Shown here in pieces: positions 8,749 through 17,358 of a stretch of DNA of 64,000 nucleotides; within the stretch, counting starts at the first letter, position 1, and every line of letters starts with the position of its first letter. Both the position numbers and the translations under genes were made by a program. The stretch comes from Prosthecobacter dejongeii. Its GTDB lineage: Bacteria > Verrucomicrobiota > Verrucomicrobiia > Verrucomicrobiales > Verrucomicrobiaceae. The stretch lies in NCBI RefSeq assembly GCF_014203045.1, contig NZ_JACHIF010000004.1:228943-292942 (forward strand), written 5' to 3'. The notes below the pieces were generated by a model. It saw nothing but the letters and a program-made list of their open reading frames with translations. It searched no databases and was not told the origin of the DNA.

Positions 8749-9638
8749 TACGTTATTTTCAAGCTGTGGCGGAGGAGTTAAGCTTCTCTCAGGCTTCCCG
8801 TCGTCTGCACATTGCCCAGCCAGCCCTTTCGCGGGCTGTGCAAGATTTGGAGAGCGAATTGGGGACTCGGCTTATTGAACGTGATCGCCGCACTGTGGCC
8901 CTCACCCCCGCTGGAGCGGTCTTATTGCATGAAACGGCCCTTCTTTTAGAGCGCTTTGAGGAGTCCATGCGTCGCGTGCGGCGGACGGCATCAGGTGAGG
9001 AAGGCGAGTTACGCCTGGGCTACATTGGCCCACCTACGCAGTGCTTTCTGGGGCGCTTATTGCATGACTACCGGTCGCGTTATCCTCAGGTGTCTGTGCA
9101 CTTGGAAGAAAGGACGCCGGAGCGTGTCTGGGAAATGGTGGCGAAAGGTCGGCTTTCGGTGGCGATTACCCGGCCTCTCCCTGGGCAGGGGGAACGCTCT
9201 TTGGAAACATTGCTTTTACGCAAGGAGCCGTTAGGCATCGTGGTGCCTTTAGATCATCCTCTGGCAGCTCGCGAATCCGTGACTTGGAAGATGCTGGCTC
9301 AGGAGTCTTTGATTGTCCTGGCTCGTCGGGAAGGGGTGGGGTTGCATGACGAGATCCTAGCGGCTTGCCGTGCGGCAGGTTTTACCCCACGCATCGCTTA
9401 TAGCCCTAGCTTAATGGGGACAGTGCTCAGTTATGTGGAAGCGGGCGCTGGAGTCGGGATCGCGACGGATAGTGTGGCCGCAGTCTCCATGTCGCCCTCG
9501 TTGCGGTACTTAAGTGTTACACCAGAGCGCACGGTGCCGTTGGTGCTGGTCTGGAATCCAGAAGAAGATCCACCGCCTGTCATCGCTTTTCGGGAATTGG
9601 TGGGGGAGTGGTTAGCTGCTGGGCGGTTGTGGGAGTGA
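8733..9638 (+). CDS. LysR-family transcriptional regulator
   Basis: DNA-binding regulator of 301 residues. The canonical LysR start MDLRHLRYFQAVAEELSFSQ is followed by the winged helix-turn-helix (ASRRLHIAQPALSRAVQDLE, residues ~21-40) and a substrate-binding domain from about residue 90 (GELRLGYIGPPT, then SVAITRPLPG). The canonical N-terminus fixes the start at ATG 8733, which lies in the loop of a perfect hairpin. LysR genes often control a divergent neighbour, but here the flanking genes are on the same strand, so its target is not evident. A LysR protein of this subgroup usually senses a small aromatic or organic acid. Confidence 0.9.
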   Translation: MDLRHLRYFQAVAEELSFSQASRRLHIAQPALSRAVQDLESELGTRLIERDRRTVALTPAGAVLLHETALLLERFEESMRRVRRTASGEEGELRLGYIGPPTQCFLGRLLHDYRSRYPQVSVHLEERTPERVWEMVAKGRLSVAITRPLPGQGERSLETLLLRKEPLGIVVPLDHPLAARESVTWKMLAQESLIVLARREGVGLHDEILAACRAAGFTPRIAYSPSLMGTVLSYVEAGAGVGIATDSVAAVSMSPSLRYLSVTPERTVPLVLVWNPEEDPPPVIAFRELVGEWLAAGRLWE

Positions 9639-9797
9639 AAGCCAGAGCTTCAGGCTCACCGTGGGGGATCAATACCTAACGAAGGCAAAACTGGAGGATC
9701 CGAAGACAATTCACACTCTGGGAAATCTCCTGGCCGGACGGTGCGTATTGGTTATGAGTGTCGTTTGATGCTACGGTTCTTCCCCCAGACCCTTTCC

Positions 9798-12524
9798 ATG
9801 CAATTTCCCCGTCTTTTTACTCTTCTGTTGGTTCTTCCTGTCGCAGCTCCTGCGGCTGAGGCGTTGGCTACACGTGGCCAGGCAACCTATGAGCAGAAAA
9901 TCAAACCGATGCTGGAAAAGTTCTGCTTTGACTGTCACGCCGATGGCATGGACAAAGGCAGCTTCACCTGGGACAAGCATACTGACTACACCTCTCTGCG
10001 TGGGGACATGAAGTTTTGGGATCATGTGCGGCAGCAGATTGTCACGCATGTGATGCCGCCCGAGAAAAAGGACAAGCCCAGTCTCCAAGAGCGGGATGAA
10101 ATGGTGGCCTGGATAGATGATGCCATCTTTTGGTTTGATCCCACGAAGCCGGATCCTGGCCACATCACCTATCGCCGCCTGAACCGCACGGAGTATAACA
10201 ACACGGTGCGTGATCTACTTTACGTGGATAGCCGTCCTGCTCGCGAATTTCCGCCTGATGACACCGGTTACGGTTACGACAATATTGGCGATGTCCTCAG
10301 CCTTTCTCCCATGCTGATGGAGAAGTACCTGCGTGCCTCCCGTGAGGTGGCTGAAGATGCTATGGATACCCAAACTCCTGGCCATGCCGACCTGGAGATT
10401 CAAGGGCGCAAATTCTACAAACAAAAAGGGGAAACACGTGAGGATGGCACTCGTCGTTGGTTTTTCGCGAATGCTGAAGTGTCTCAGAAATTTGGGGCAC
10501 CCGCAGATGGCAATTACACGGTGACCCTGCATGTCGCAGCGACTGAGGCGGGAGGAGAGCCCGGGAAAATCGGGATGAAACTGAATGGCAAGGATGTATC
10601 CACCTTTGATGTCACCAAGCGCTGGAAGGCGGAGCAGCCTGAGTTCCAGGAGATCACCTACACCCTGGCTCTGAAAGCAGGAGAGTCTAAGCTTTCCATC
10701 GCCTTTTTGAATGATTTCAGTGACGACAAAAACCCGGATCCCGCCAAGCGCGATCGCAATGTGGTGCTGGACAAGGTGGAGATCAAAGGGCCTCACAGCC
10801 TGCTGGCTCCCCGTGGCAGCCGTTTCCTGCGCTGGCTGCTGGACGGCAAACCAGTCGGACTGCCTGCAATCCAGCTCACAGGTGAAGACCTGGAAAGCGG
10901 TCAGGGCAACGCCAATCGAGACACGGGGGGCATCGCCCTGGCCAGCAGTGGTTACGTCAAACATCCGCTGCAACTGACTAAGGCGGGCAAGTATCGCATC
11001 ACGGTGAAAGCAGGTGCACAACAGGCTGGGGATGAGCCTGCGAAATTTGATGTGCGCATCGCTGGTAAAACTGTCGGGGCTTTCTCTGTCACGGCCAAGA
11101 ATCAGGCCCCGCAATGGTTCAGCCTGGATACAGATTTGCCAGAAGGTAGCCATGAGATCCAGATCTGGTTCCTCAATGATTTTTATGATGAAGCTACCAA
11201 AGCGGACCGCAATCTGTGGGTGCATCAGGTAAAGCTGGAGGGGCCTGTGGATCAAGGTGGGGCCTTGGCGGCAGATGCCGTCCCTGCATTGGTGGAGAAG
11301 ATGGGGACGCGACTTTTCCGCCGCCCCATGAATGCCGATGAGAAGACGAAGTGGCAGACGTTTGCCGAGCTCGCCATCAAGGAGGGTGAAAAACCCCTCG
11401 GTGCCTTGAGTTATGTTCTGGAAGGGATGCTGGTATCGCCTTCGTTTCTTTTCCGTGGTGATCCACAACCAACCGGGACTGTGGCTGATGGCTCGGCCTT
11501 GATCGATGAGTATAGTCTGGCTGCACGCCTGTCTTACTTTCTCTGGTCGGCCCCCCCCGATGACGCTTTGCTGCAACTGGCGGCGAAAGGAGAGCTGCGT
11601 AAAAACCTCCCAGCTCAGTTGACCCGCATGATTGCAGACTGGAAAGCGGCTGCATTGACGGAGGACTTCGCAGGTCAGTGGCTCCAGCTTCGGGATATGG
11701 ACATCGTCTCTCCTGACACACGGGCTTTTCCTGAATGGAAGGGCGGCATCGCCTTCAGCATGAAACGGGAAAGTCAGATGTTTTTCGACCACATTCTGAG
11801 GCAGAACCGCAGCGTGATCGATTTCCTCAATGCTGACTACACCTTTGCCGATAAGAAGCTGGCGGAATGGTATGGCATCAAAGATTTCAAAGGCGAAAAA
11901 TTTCAACAGGTTTCACTTCAAGGGACCCCACGCGGAGGTATCCTGACTCAGGGCAGTGTGTTGACACTGACCTCTGGCCAGACCCGCACCTCTCCAGTCA
12001 AGCGAGGCAAGTATCTGCTGGAAAACATTCTGGGTACCCCACCACCGCCGGCTCCGGGTGGGATTCCACCTCTGGATGAAACCAAGGTTCGCAAATCGAA
12101 GATGACCTTGCGTGAGCAGTTCGCCGAACATCGTGCCAATACTTCCTGCGCGGGCTGTCATGCCTTTCTGGATCCTATGGGTTTTGCGTTTGAGCATTAC
12201 GATGCCATCGGTCGTTATCGTGAAAAAGAAAAGGATCTGCCCATTGATGCCGCTGGCACCCTGGTGCGTGGCCAGTCTTTCCAAAACATGACGGAACTGC
12301 GCACGATTCTGGCCCGTGACATGGCCGATGATTTCACCCGGAATCTGGCAGAGAACATCCTCACCTTCGCCCTGGGCCGCGGCCTGGAGCACAGCGACAA
12401 ACCTGCGGTGAAGGAAATCGTGCGCCGCACCAAGGAGGGGGAGTACAAGTTCCATTCGCTGATCCTTGCTGTCGTGGAAAGTGTGCCTTTCCAAAAGATG
12501 CGTGTGGGTGCCGAGGCGGAGTGA
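9798..12524 (+). CDS. exported DUF1587/1592/1588/1585 protein with cytochrome-c-like haem site
   Basis: Large predicted periplasmic protein, 908 residues from ATG 9798 (signal MQFPRLFTLLLVLPVAAPAA). An N-terminal PSCyt-type haem motif, FCFDCHADGMDKGSF (CxxCH), is followed by the DUF1587 block YRRLNRTEYNNTVRDLL, two tandem beta-rich modules of about 130 residues resembling xylan-binding carbohydrate modules (each with a YTVTLHV/YRITVKA strand and an IAFLNDF/IWFLNDF strand), then DUF1595 (LFRRPMNADE), DUF1592, DUF1588 with TSCAGCHAFLDPMGFAFEHY (a second CxxCH), and a C-terminal DUF1585. These multidomain proteins abound in Planctomycetes and Verrucomicrobia, usually followed by a DUF1552 protein, which is missing here. 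Their role is unproven; polysaccharide oxidation at the cell surface is a common guess. Confidence 0.85.
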   Translation: MQFPRLFTLLLVLPVAAPAAEALATRGQATYEQKIKPMLEKFCFDCHADGMDKGSFTWDKHTDYTSLRGDMKFWDHVRQQIVTHVMPPEKKDKPSLQERDEMVAWIDDAIFWFDPTKPDPGHITYRRLNRTEYNNTVRDLLYVDSRPAREFPPDDTGYGYDNIGDVLSLSPMLMEKYLRASREVAEDAMDTQTPGHADLEIQGRKFYKQKGETREDGTRRWFFANAEVSQKFGAPADGNYTVTLHVAATEAGGEPGKIGMKLNGKDVSTFDVTKRWKAEQPEFQEITYTLALKAGESKLSIAFLNDFSDDKNPDPAKRDRNVVLDKVEIKGPHSLLAPRGSRFLRWLLDGKPVGLPAIQLTGEDLESGQGNANRDTGGIALASSGYVKHPLQLTKAGKYRITVKAGAQQAGDEPAKFDVRIAGKTVGAFSVTAKNQAPQWFSLDTDLPEGSHEIQIWFLNDFYDEATKADRNLWVHQVKLEGPVDQGGALAADAVPALVEKMGTRLFRRPMNADEKTKWQTFAELAIKEGEKPLGALSYVLEGMLVSPSFLFRGDPQPTGTVADGSALIDEYSLAARLSYFLWSAPPDDALLQLAAKGELRKNLPAQLTRMIADWKAAALTEDFAGQWLQLRDMDIVSPDTRAFPEWKGGIAFSMKRESQMFFDHILRQNRSVIDFLNADYTFADKKLAEWYGIKDFKGEKFQQVSLQGTPRGGILTQGSVLTLTSGQTRTSPVKRGKYLLENILGTPPPPAPGGIPPLDETKVRKSKMTLREQFAEHRANTSCAGCHAFLDPMGFAFEHYDAIGRYREKEKDLPIDAAGTLVRGQSFQNMTELRTILARDMADDFTRNLAENILTFALGRGLEHSDKPAVKEIVRRTKEGEYKFHSLILAVVESVPFQKMRVGAEAE

Positions 12525-12597
12525 CCGTTGCGCTGCCGCCTCATCCTCGCTATGCATGCTGTTCAGGAGGCTGTCTCTCCTGAGCAAACTTCCTTTC

Positions 12598-13365
12598 ATG
12601 TCTGATACCCCCGCTTCCACCACTCAGGGCCGCGTCATTCGCGCTGCTCTCATCATCTTCCCCTTTGGCACGGTCATTCTGGGCATTGCCTCCTTTGGCA
12701 TCTGGTGGACGAAAAAGGTGAAGGTGGAGGAGCGCGGCTACAAGTATGCCCTGGCTCTGCGACGTGATCTGACTGAGGCCGGCCTGCAGCGGCATGTGGA
12801 CATCCTCAAGGATGTCATGGCTCAGCCGGACTCTCAGAAGATCCCTGCGGTGGCAGCTTATCTGGAGTCCAGCATGGGGGCCGAGAACATGGGCTATCAG
12901 GTGCGAAGGGTGCGTTTCCAGAAAGAGTCTCTTGAACTTGCCAATGTGGATGTGGAACTGACGGGCAAGACGCGCTTCCGCGAGGTGGTGCTTTTGCTGG
13001 TGCCGTATGGCGATCCGGCCCGTCTCAACGCCGAAGTCCATTCCATCGCTTTGCTGATGTCACTGGCCCATGCCATCACGGGTGAGGCTGGTTCGCAGAC
13101 TCTGCGTCTGGCTGTGGTGCCGGTGGGGGCTGAGAAGGGTGCCATCGAACGTTTTGTCTCTGCTGCCCGTGGTAAGGATGAGCGCTTCATGCAGGTGCTA
13201 GTGGCGGGTGCTCCTTCTGAGGAAACAATCAAGGCCCTCAACGAAGCCTTTCGTGTGCAGGAAACAGGCACCGTCATCACGGCCCTGCCTGAAACGGTGG
13301 ACACACCTACTACACTGGCCGCCGCGCAGGCTCTGAAGGCCCGGTTGCTGAAAGCGGTGGAGTAG
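12598..13365 (+). CDS. membrane-anchored protein with M28 peptidase-like domain
   Basis: A 255-residue protein with one N-terminal membrane helix (about residues 17-38, IRAALIIFPFGTVILGIASF) and a soluble remainder. The fold suggested by the block REVVLLLVPYGDPARLN then SIALLMSLAHAITG resembles M28 aminopeptidases, where a similar strand-helix pair surrounds the zinc site, but the usual His/Asp/Glu metal ligands are not visible, so it may be a non-catalytic relative. The start is ATG 12598 (MSDTPAST); the frame is open further upstream but that part overlaps the preceding gene. It may share a transcript with the DUF1592-type gene 73 bp upstream. Confidence 0.6.
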   Translation: MSDTPASTTQGRVIRAALIIFPFGTVILGIASFGIWWTKKVKVEERGYKYALALRRDLTEAGLQRHVDILKDVMAQPDSQKIPAVAAYLESSMGAENMGYQVRRVRFQKESLELANVDVELTGKTRFREVVLLLVPYGDPARLNAEVHSIALLMSLAHAITGEAGSQTLRLAVVPVGAEKGAIERFVSAARGKDERFMQVLVAGAPSEETIKALNEAFRVQETGTVITALPETVDTPTTLAAAQALKARLLKAVE

Positions 13366-13410
13366 GGTGGCGGGGTCTCGCTGATCGAAGACTGGAAGCG
13401 TCGTTTGGGG

Positions 13411-13440
13411 AAAAGGGCCGCCTTTGCGGACGGGCCTTTT
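13411..13440. terminator. candidate bidirectional terminator between convergent genes
   Basis: AAAAGG and CCTTTT flank an imperfect GC-rich hairpin, ending in TTTT on both strands. It lies 45 bp after the plus-strand M28-like gene and before the end of the minus-strand fused esterase gene, which is where a shared terminator is expected. Confidence 0.5.
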
Positions 13441-13454
13441 GCGTGCTGCGACCA

Positions 13455-13497
13455 CCCCCTCACCTTGGCCTCGTCCCCCAATTCTTGGGGGAGAGGG
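13455..13497. repeat. REP-like element (CCCCTCACC...GGGGGAGAGGG type)
   Basis: Contains CCCCCTCACC, a perfect stem CCCCCA / TGGGGG with a 5-nt loop (13475-13491), and GAGAGGG. This resembles short palindromic repeats dispersed in many bacterial genomes. Only one copy is seen in this window. The rest of the 236-bp gap to 13602 shows nothing else clear. Confidence 0.4.
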
Positions 13498-13601
13498 AAT
13501 GCGCTTTTGGAAGCTCTGGATGAGAGATCAAATGAGGTGTGAAACGCCCTGAAGTTCATCCTGCATAGACAGGCTTCATTTTTTTTAGACTGCTGTAGCG
13601 T

Positions 13602-15374
13602 TTACAGCTTGGGCGGCGCTGGTTTGATGGGGGCCTGCTGACCACTGACGACACCGTGGACTTTCGTCGGGCGTTTGTAGATCGTGTCGCCGCAGGCAAT
13701 GAAGAGCTCGCTCAAATCCTTGCCGCCAAAACAGACATCGTGGGCGGGTTTTGGTGTGGGGATGATGAAGTTCACCCGACCCGCCTGATCGCAGACCTGG
13801 ATGCCGAGGGAGGTCGCGACGTAGAGACGGCCTTCGGTGTCCACGCAGAGGCCTTTTTCAGTATCTGGGGTGTCTCCAAATTCATCCAACATCACAAACC
13901 CATCGGTGTGCCTGACTTGCTGGTCTTTTTGAATTTGTCCCATAGCAACTCGATTGGATTTTGAGCCAGAAATATAAAGCATGGTTTGGTCTGGGCTTAG
14001 TGCGATCCTGCCTTTGCCAAAATTTTCTTGTTCTGTGAATGGATCTACCTGCCACTCAGTGCCTCGATATGTGCAGACGTAGCCTGCTGATCCCAAATTT
14101 CCCCAAGCAAAAAGGCGGTCATCCGATGTGATGGCTAAGCTTTGAATGTTATCCATGAAGTAGTGAGGCATGGCCTCAAATATGCCTTTCTCGTTGATGC
14201 TGATCATCTGAGTCTTTGCACATACCATGTCGTTCAAGACAGCAATTAGATGACCATGATGGTTAATGGTCATTGCAGGGAAGCCCCCCAATCCCGTTTC
14301 TACTTCGTATCGTGGAGAAATGTGCTCTCCTATCTTAAGCTGCATGAGGTTTCCTTGATTTGTAAAAAGGACCGTGCCATCAGCCATCGAAATTAATGGC
14401 GGATAGAAATCTATAAACATAGTTTTTTTCAAGTCAGTCACTACGGGGTGCCAGGAACTTTCATTGACCACCTCATACCCCTTCCACTTCGATTCTGCCT
14501 TGGGGTTTGCTTTCACTTCGATGTCGGTTTGCCAGTCGCGCCAGAGCCAGCGGAGGACGTCGGGAAAGATCTGGGTGGCATGCTTTTGGTTATGCCCGCC
14601 TTCACCCCAGGCGTGGTTGACGTCATAACCGGCCCAGGTGAGGCTGCGTTCCATCATCTGATTGGCCATCCACCAGTCGCCGCAGTAGAGGTTGTTGTCG
14701 CCAGTGCCGCTTTGCAGGTAGATGCGCAGGGGTTTGGGTTCGATTTTGCGGACGAGCACGGGGAGTTGATCCGCCCCATGGATGCCGACGTAGGTGCCGA
14801 CTCCAGTGAAGACGCGGCGGAAGCGGTCGGGCCGATGCCAGGCAACCATGAAGGCGCAGATGCCGCCGCTGCTGTTGCCTGAAATGGCGGCGTGATTGGG
14901 ATCTTGGCTCAGAGAAATGGAGTGCTTTTTCTCGAGGGCGGGGAGGAATTCTTCGATGAGGAATTTCGAATACGTGGGGGTGATGCTGTCATATTCGTAG
15001 CTGCGGTTGAATCGGGGCAGGGCATTGTCATTCGCAGCCGGGACGACGCCGGGTTTGATGAAGATGCCGACGAGGGAGGGGATGTCCTTTTTGGCGATGA
15101 GGTTATCAAACACCACTGGGGCTTGGTAGATGACACCATCCTGAAAGACCATGAAGTGGACGGGCTTGGCCTTATCAAAACCCGCCGGCAGGTAGATCTG
15201 ATATTCGCGGACAGTGCCTGGGAAGACGCTGCTTTCAGGAGCGGTGTAGCTGTCCTTGATCAGCGTGCCTTTGGCCACGGCAGCCTGCGGTTTTGAATCT
15301 GCCGTAAGGGGAAATTCTGGCTCGGCAGCCAGAATGTGCAGGCTGAAAAAGAGAAGCAGCAGGGAGTGTTTCAT
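13602..15374 (-). CDS. exported fusion protein: esterase domain + SMP-30-like beta-propeller
   Basis: Predicted secreted protein of 590 residues starting MKHSLLLLFFSLHILAAEP (signal peptide). Residues ~20-305 are an enterochelin-esterase-type alpha/beta hydrolase: FEYDS-like block RSYEYDSITPTYSKFL, elbow [10 protein letters not shown], and a HAWGEGGHNQKHA segment with the likely catalytic His. Residues ~320-570 are an SMP-30/gluconolactonase propeller ending GLCVDTEGRLYVATSLGIQV. Both halves match the separate neighbouring genes at 782-1648 and 1686-2564 in order and in detail, so this is a fused paralogue of that pair. The fusion supports a joint function on one substrate, perhaps an ester plus a lactone. 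The gene is divergent from the ABC transporter operon. Confidence 0.85.
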   Translation of the reverse strand: MKHSLLLLFFSLHILAAEPEFPLTADSKPQAAVAKGTLIKDSYTAPESSVFPGTVREYQIYLPAGFDKAKPVHFMVFQDGVIYQAPVVFDNLIAKKDIPSLVGIFIKPGVVPAANDNALPRFNRSYEYDSITPTYSKFLIEEFLPALEKKHSISLSQDPNHAAISGNSSGGICAFMVAWHRPDRFRRVFTGVGTYVGIHGADQLPVLVRKIEPKPLRIYLQSGTGDNNLYCGDWWMANQMMERSLTWAGYDVNHAWGEGGHNQKHATQIFPDVLRWLWRDWQTDIEVKANPKAESKWKGYEVVNESSWHPVVTDLKKTMFIDFYPPLISMADGTVLFTNQGNLMQLKIGEHISPRYEVETGLGGFPAMTINHHGHLIAVLNDMVCAKTQMISINEKGIFEAMPHYFMDNIQSLAITSDDRLFAWGNLGSAGYVCTYRGTEWQVDPFTEQENFGKGRIALSPDQTMLYISGSKSNRVAMGQIQKDQQVRHTDGFVMLDEFGDTPDTEKGLCVDTEGRLYVATSLGIQVCDQAGRVNFIIPTPKPAHDVCFGGKDLSELFIACGDTIYKRPTKVHGVVSGQQAPIKPAPPKL

Positions 15375-15486
15375 AAACGAGGGTGACCTTTAAAGCTGAA
15401 CGGTAACGGGACAAACTTTCTCCAGAGGTTTTAGCCGTGATGCCGTTTGGGCATGAAGATGATGCTAGAATGGGATTATATTATCA

Positions 15487-16560
15487 ATGGGGATGATGGA
15501 TAAACAGGGGATGAAACTTCTCACCGCAACCTTTCTCTTTGGAAGCCTATGGCTGGCTCTCATCACGGGGATGCACGGCAAGCTCAATTTGAAGTGGTTT
15601 GCCATTCGTGCCCCCGGGGTGTCAACCACTGAGAAATACAAGATCGGTTTCCTGCCCGTGACCTGTCACCTGACCTGCCCGGTGACGGATTTCATCAACA
15701 AAGAGACGACGGGGGATGGCATCTTTGAACCCGTGCGCTTCAACGGCTGGCCGGAGCTGAAGGAGGCCTATCTTTCCGGCTATACGCCTGCGACTTTCAT
15801 CCTCGCACCCATGGCGATCGCTCTTCGTGAGCAGGGTGTGCCGATCAAGATCGTGTATCTGGGGCACCGAGATGGCAGCGCGGTGATGGTGCACAAGGAT
15901 TCGAAGATCTACCGGATGGAGGATCTGCGGGGGAAGAAGGTGGCGGTGCCGAATCGTTATTCCAACCAGCGGCTGCTGATCTTCCGCGCGCTCAAGCAGG
16001 CGGGAATGACGGTGAAAGACATCGAGCTGGTGGAGATGCCTCCTCCCGACATGCCTGCTGCTTTGTATTCAAAAGCGGTGGATGCCATCTCTAGCGGCGA
16101 GCCTTTCATGGCCCAGACTGAACTGGATGGTTATGGGCGAGTGCTTTGGCTAACCAAGGATGTGTGGCCAAATTTTATTTCCTGTGTGCTGGCCGTGCAT
16201 GAGGACATGATCAAGAATGACCGCGCCGCAGTGCAAAAGCTGGTGGATGGCATCGCCAGCAGCGGCAAATGGCTGGATGAAAAAATGGACCACCGCATGG
16301 ATGCTGCACAGTTCGTTTCAAAAAATTACTACAACCAGCATCCGCGCTTGCTGACCTTTGTGCTGAGCAAGCCGCCAGACCGCGTGAAATACACCAACCT
16401 GGCCCTGAGGAAGGCTGATTTTGAAGAGATTGAAGAACTCGGAAAAGATGCAGGCATTGTGACGGGCAGCGCCCGCTTTGAGGACTACACCGATGTGTCC
16501 TTTGTACCGGATGAGTCCCTCGTGAAGCCTTATGTCTTTGAGGGTGTGGGTAAGCCATGA
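15487..16560 (+). CDS. NitT/TauT-type ABC transporter substrate-binding protein
   Basis: Periplasmic binding component of an ABC importer of the nitrate/sulfonate/bicarbonate class, up to 357 residues. In-frame ATGs lie at 15487, 15493, 15496 and 15511; the last (MKLLTATFLFGSLWLALIT) would begin directly with a hydrophobic export or anchor segment. Family features are KIGFLPVTCHLTCPV at the ligand entry, FNGWPELKEAYLSG, RGKKVAVPNRYSNQRLL and GEPFMAQTE. It leads a three-gene operon with permease (34 bp downstream) and ATPase. The substrate cannot be read from the sequence: nitrate, sulfonate, thiamine precursors or others are possible. Confidence 0.82.
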   Translation: MGMMDKQGMKLLTATFLFGSLWLALITGMHGKLNLKWFAIRAPGVSTTEKYKIGFLPVTCHLTCPVTDFINKETTGDGIFEPVRFNGWPELKEAYLSGYTPATFILAPMAIALREQGVPIKIVYLGHRDGSAVMVHKDSKIYRMEDLRGKKVAVPNRYSNQRLLIFRALKQAGMTVKDIELVEMPPPDMPAALYSKAVDAISSGEPFMAQTELDGYGRVLWLTKDVWPNFISCVLAVHEDMIKNDRAAVQKLVDGIASSGKWLDEKMDHRMDAAQFVSKNYYNQHPRLLTFVLSKPPDRVKYTNLALRKADFEEIEELGKDAGIVTGSARFEDYTDVSFVPDESLVKPYVFEGVGKP

Positions 16561-16593
16561 GGCCGCTGACACAACGCTCTTTTATTTTATCGC

Positions 16594-17358
16594 ATGAATA
16601 AGTCTCTCCGTGGCACGCTGTTGCCCGTCCTCACTGCTTTCTTCTTCTTGGCGCTCTGGCATGTGCTGGTGAAGCTGTCTGGAAGCGATCTTTTCCCCAC
16701 GCCGTTGGATGTTGCCAAAGGCATCCAAGAGCTCTTCGAAAAAGGTCTATTGCTGAAATACATTGTGGCCTCGCTGTTCCGCGTGAGCTGGGGATTCATG
16801 CTGGCGGTGGTCGTGGGGGTGCCTCTCGGTCTGGCTCTGGGCTGGTTCCGCCCGGCTTATGAGGCACTGAATCCGATGATTCAAATCATGCGCCCCATCT
16901 CGCCCATCGCCTGGATCCCCGTGGCGATTCTTTGGTTCGGCATTGATGACACTGCACCAGTCTTTCTCATCTTTTTGGCCAGTGTCTTCCCTATCACGGT
17001 CTCCTCCATGGCAGCCGTGCAGAACATGCAGCTCGTGTATCTGCGTGCGGCACAGAACTTTGGCGTGCAGGGGTCACAACTGTTCCGCCGGGTCATTCTT
17101 CCCGCAGCCCTGCCTCAGATCATCACCGGCATCCGCATTGCCCTGGGCATCGCTTGGCTGGTGGTGGTAGCGGCGGAGATGATCGCTGTGAATAGCGGTC
17201 TGGGTTATTTGATCATTGATGCGCGCAATGCTGGCAAACGCTACGACCTGGTGGTCGCTGGCATGGTGATGATCGGCCTGATCGGGCTGGTGCTGGACCT
17301 GCTGGTGCGGCAGTTGGAGAAATTCGATGAAGTTCGCTGGGGTTATGGACAACGCTAA
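16594..17358 (+). CDS. NitT/TauT-type ABC transporter permease
   Basis: Inner-membrane permease of 254 residues with about six helices. The cytoplasmic EAA loop that contacts the ATPase is seen as LRAAQNFGVQGSQLFRRVIL followed by PAALPQIITGIR. Start ATG 16594. Its last 14 bp overlap the ATPase gene, indicating coupled translation within the operon. Confidence 0.9.
   Translation: MNKSLRGTLLPVLTAFFFLALWHVLVKLSGSDLFPTPLDVAKGIQELFEKGLLLKYIVASLFRVSWGFMLAVVVGVPLGLALGWFRPAYEALNPMIQIMRPISPIAWIPVAILWFGIDDTAPVFLIFLASVFPITVSSMAAVQNMQLVYLRAAQNFGVQGSQLFRRVILPAALPQIITGIRIALGIAWLVVVAAEMIAVNSGLGYLIIDARNAGKRYDLVVAGMVMIGLIGLVLDLLVRQLEKFDEVRWGYGQR

Noticed and set aside
10215-11906. 563-codon open frame antisense to the DUF1592-type gene
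   Set aside because: No recognisable domain, and it mirrors the codon bias of the well-supported plus-strand gene.
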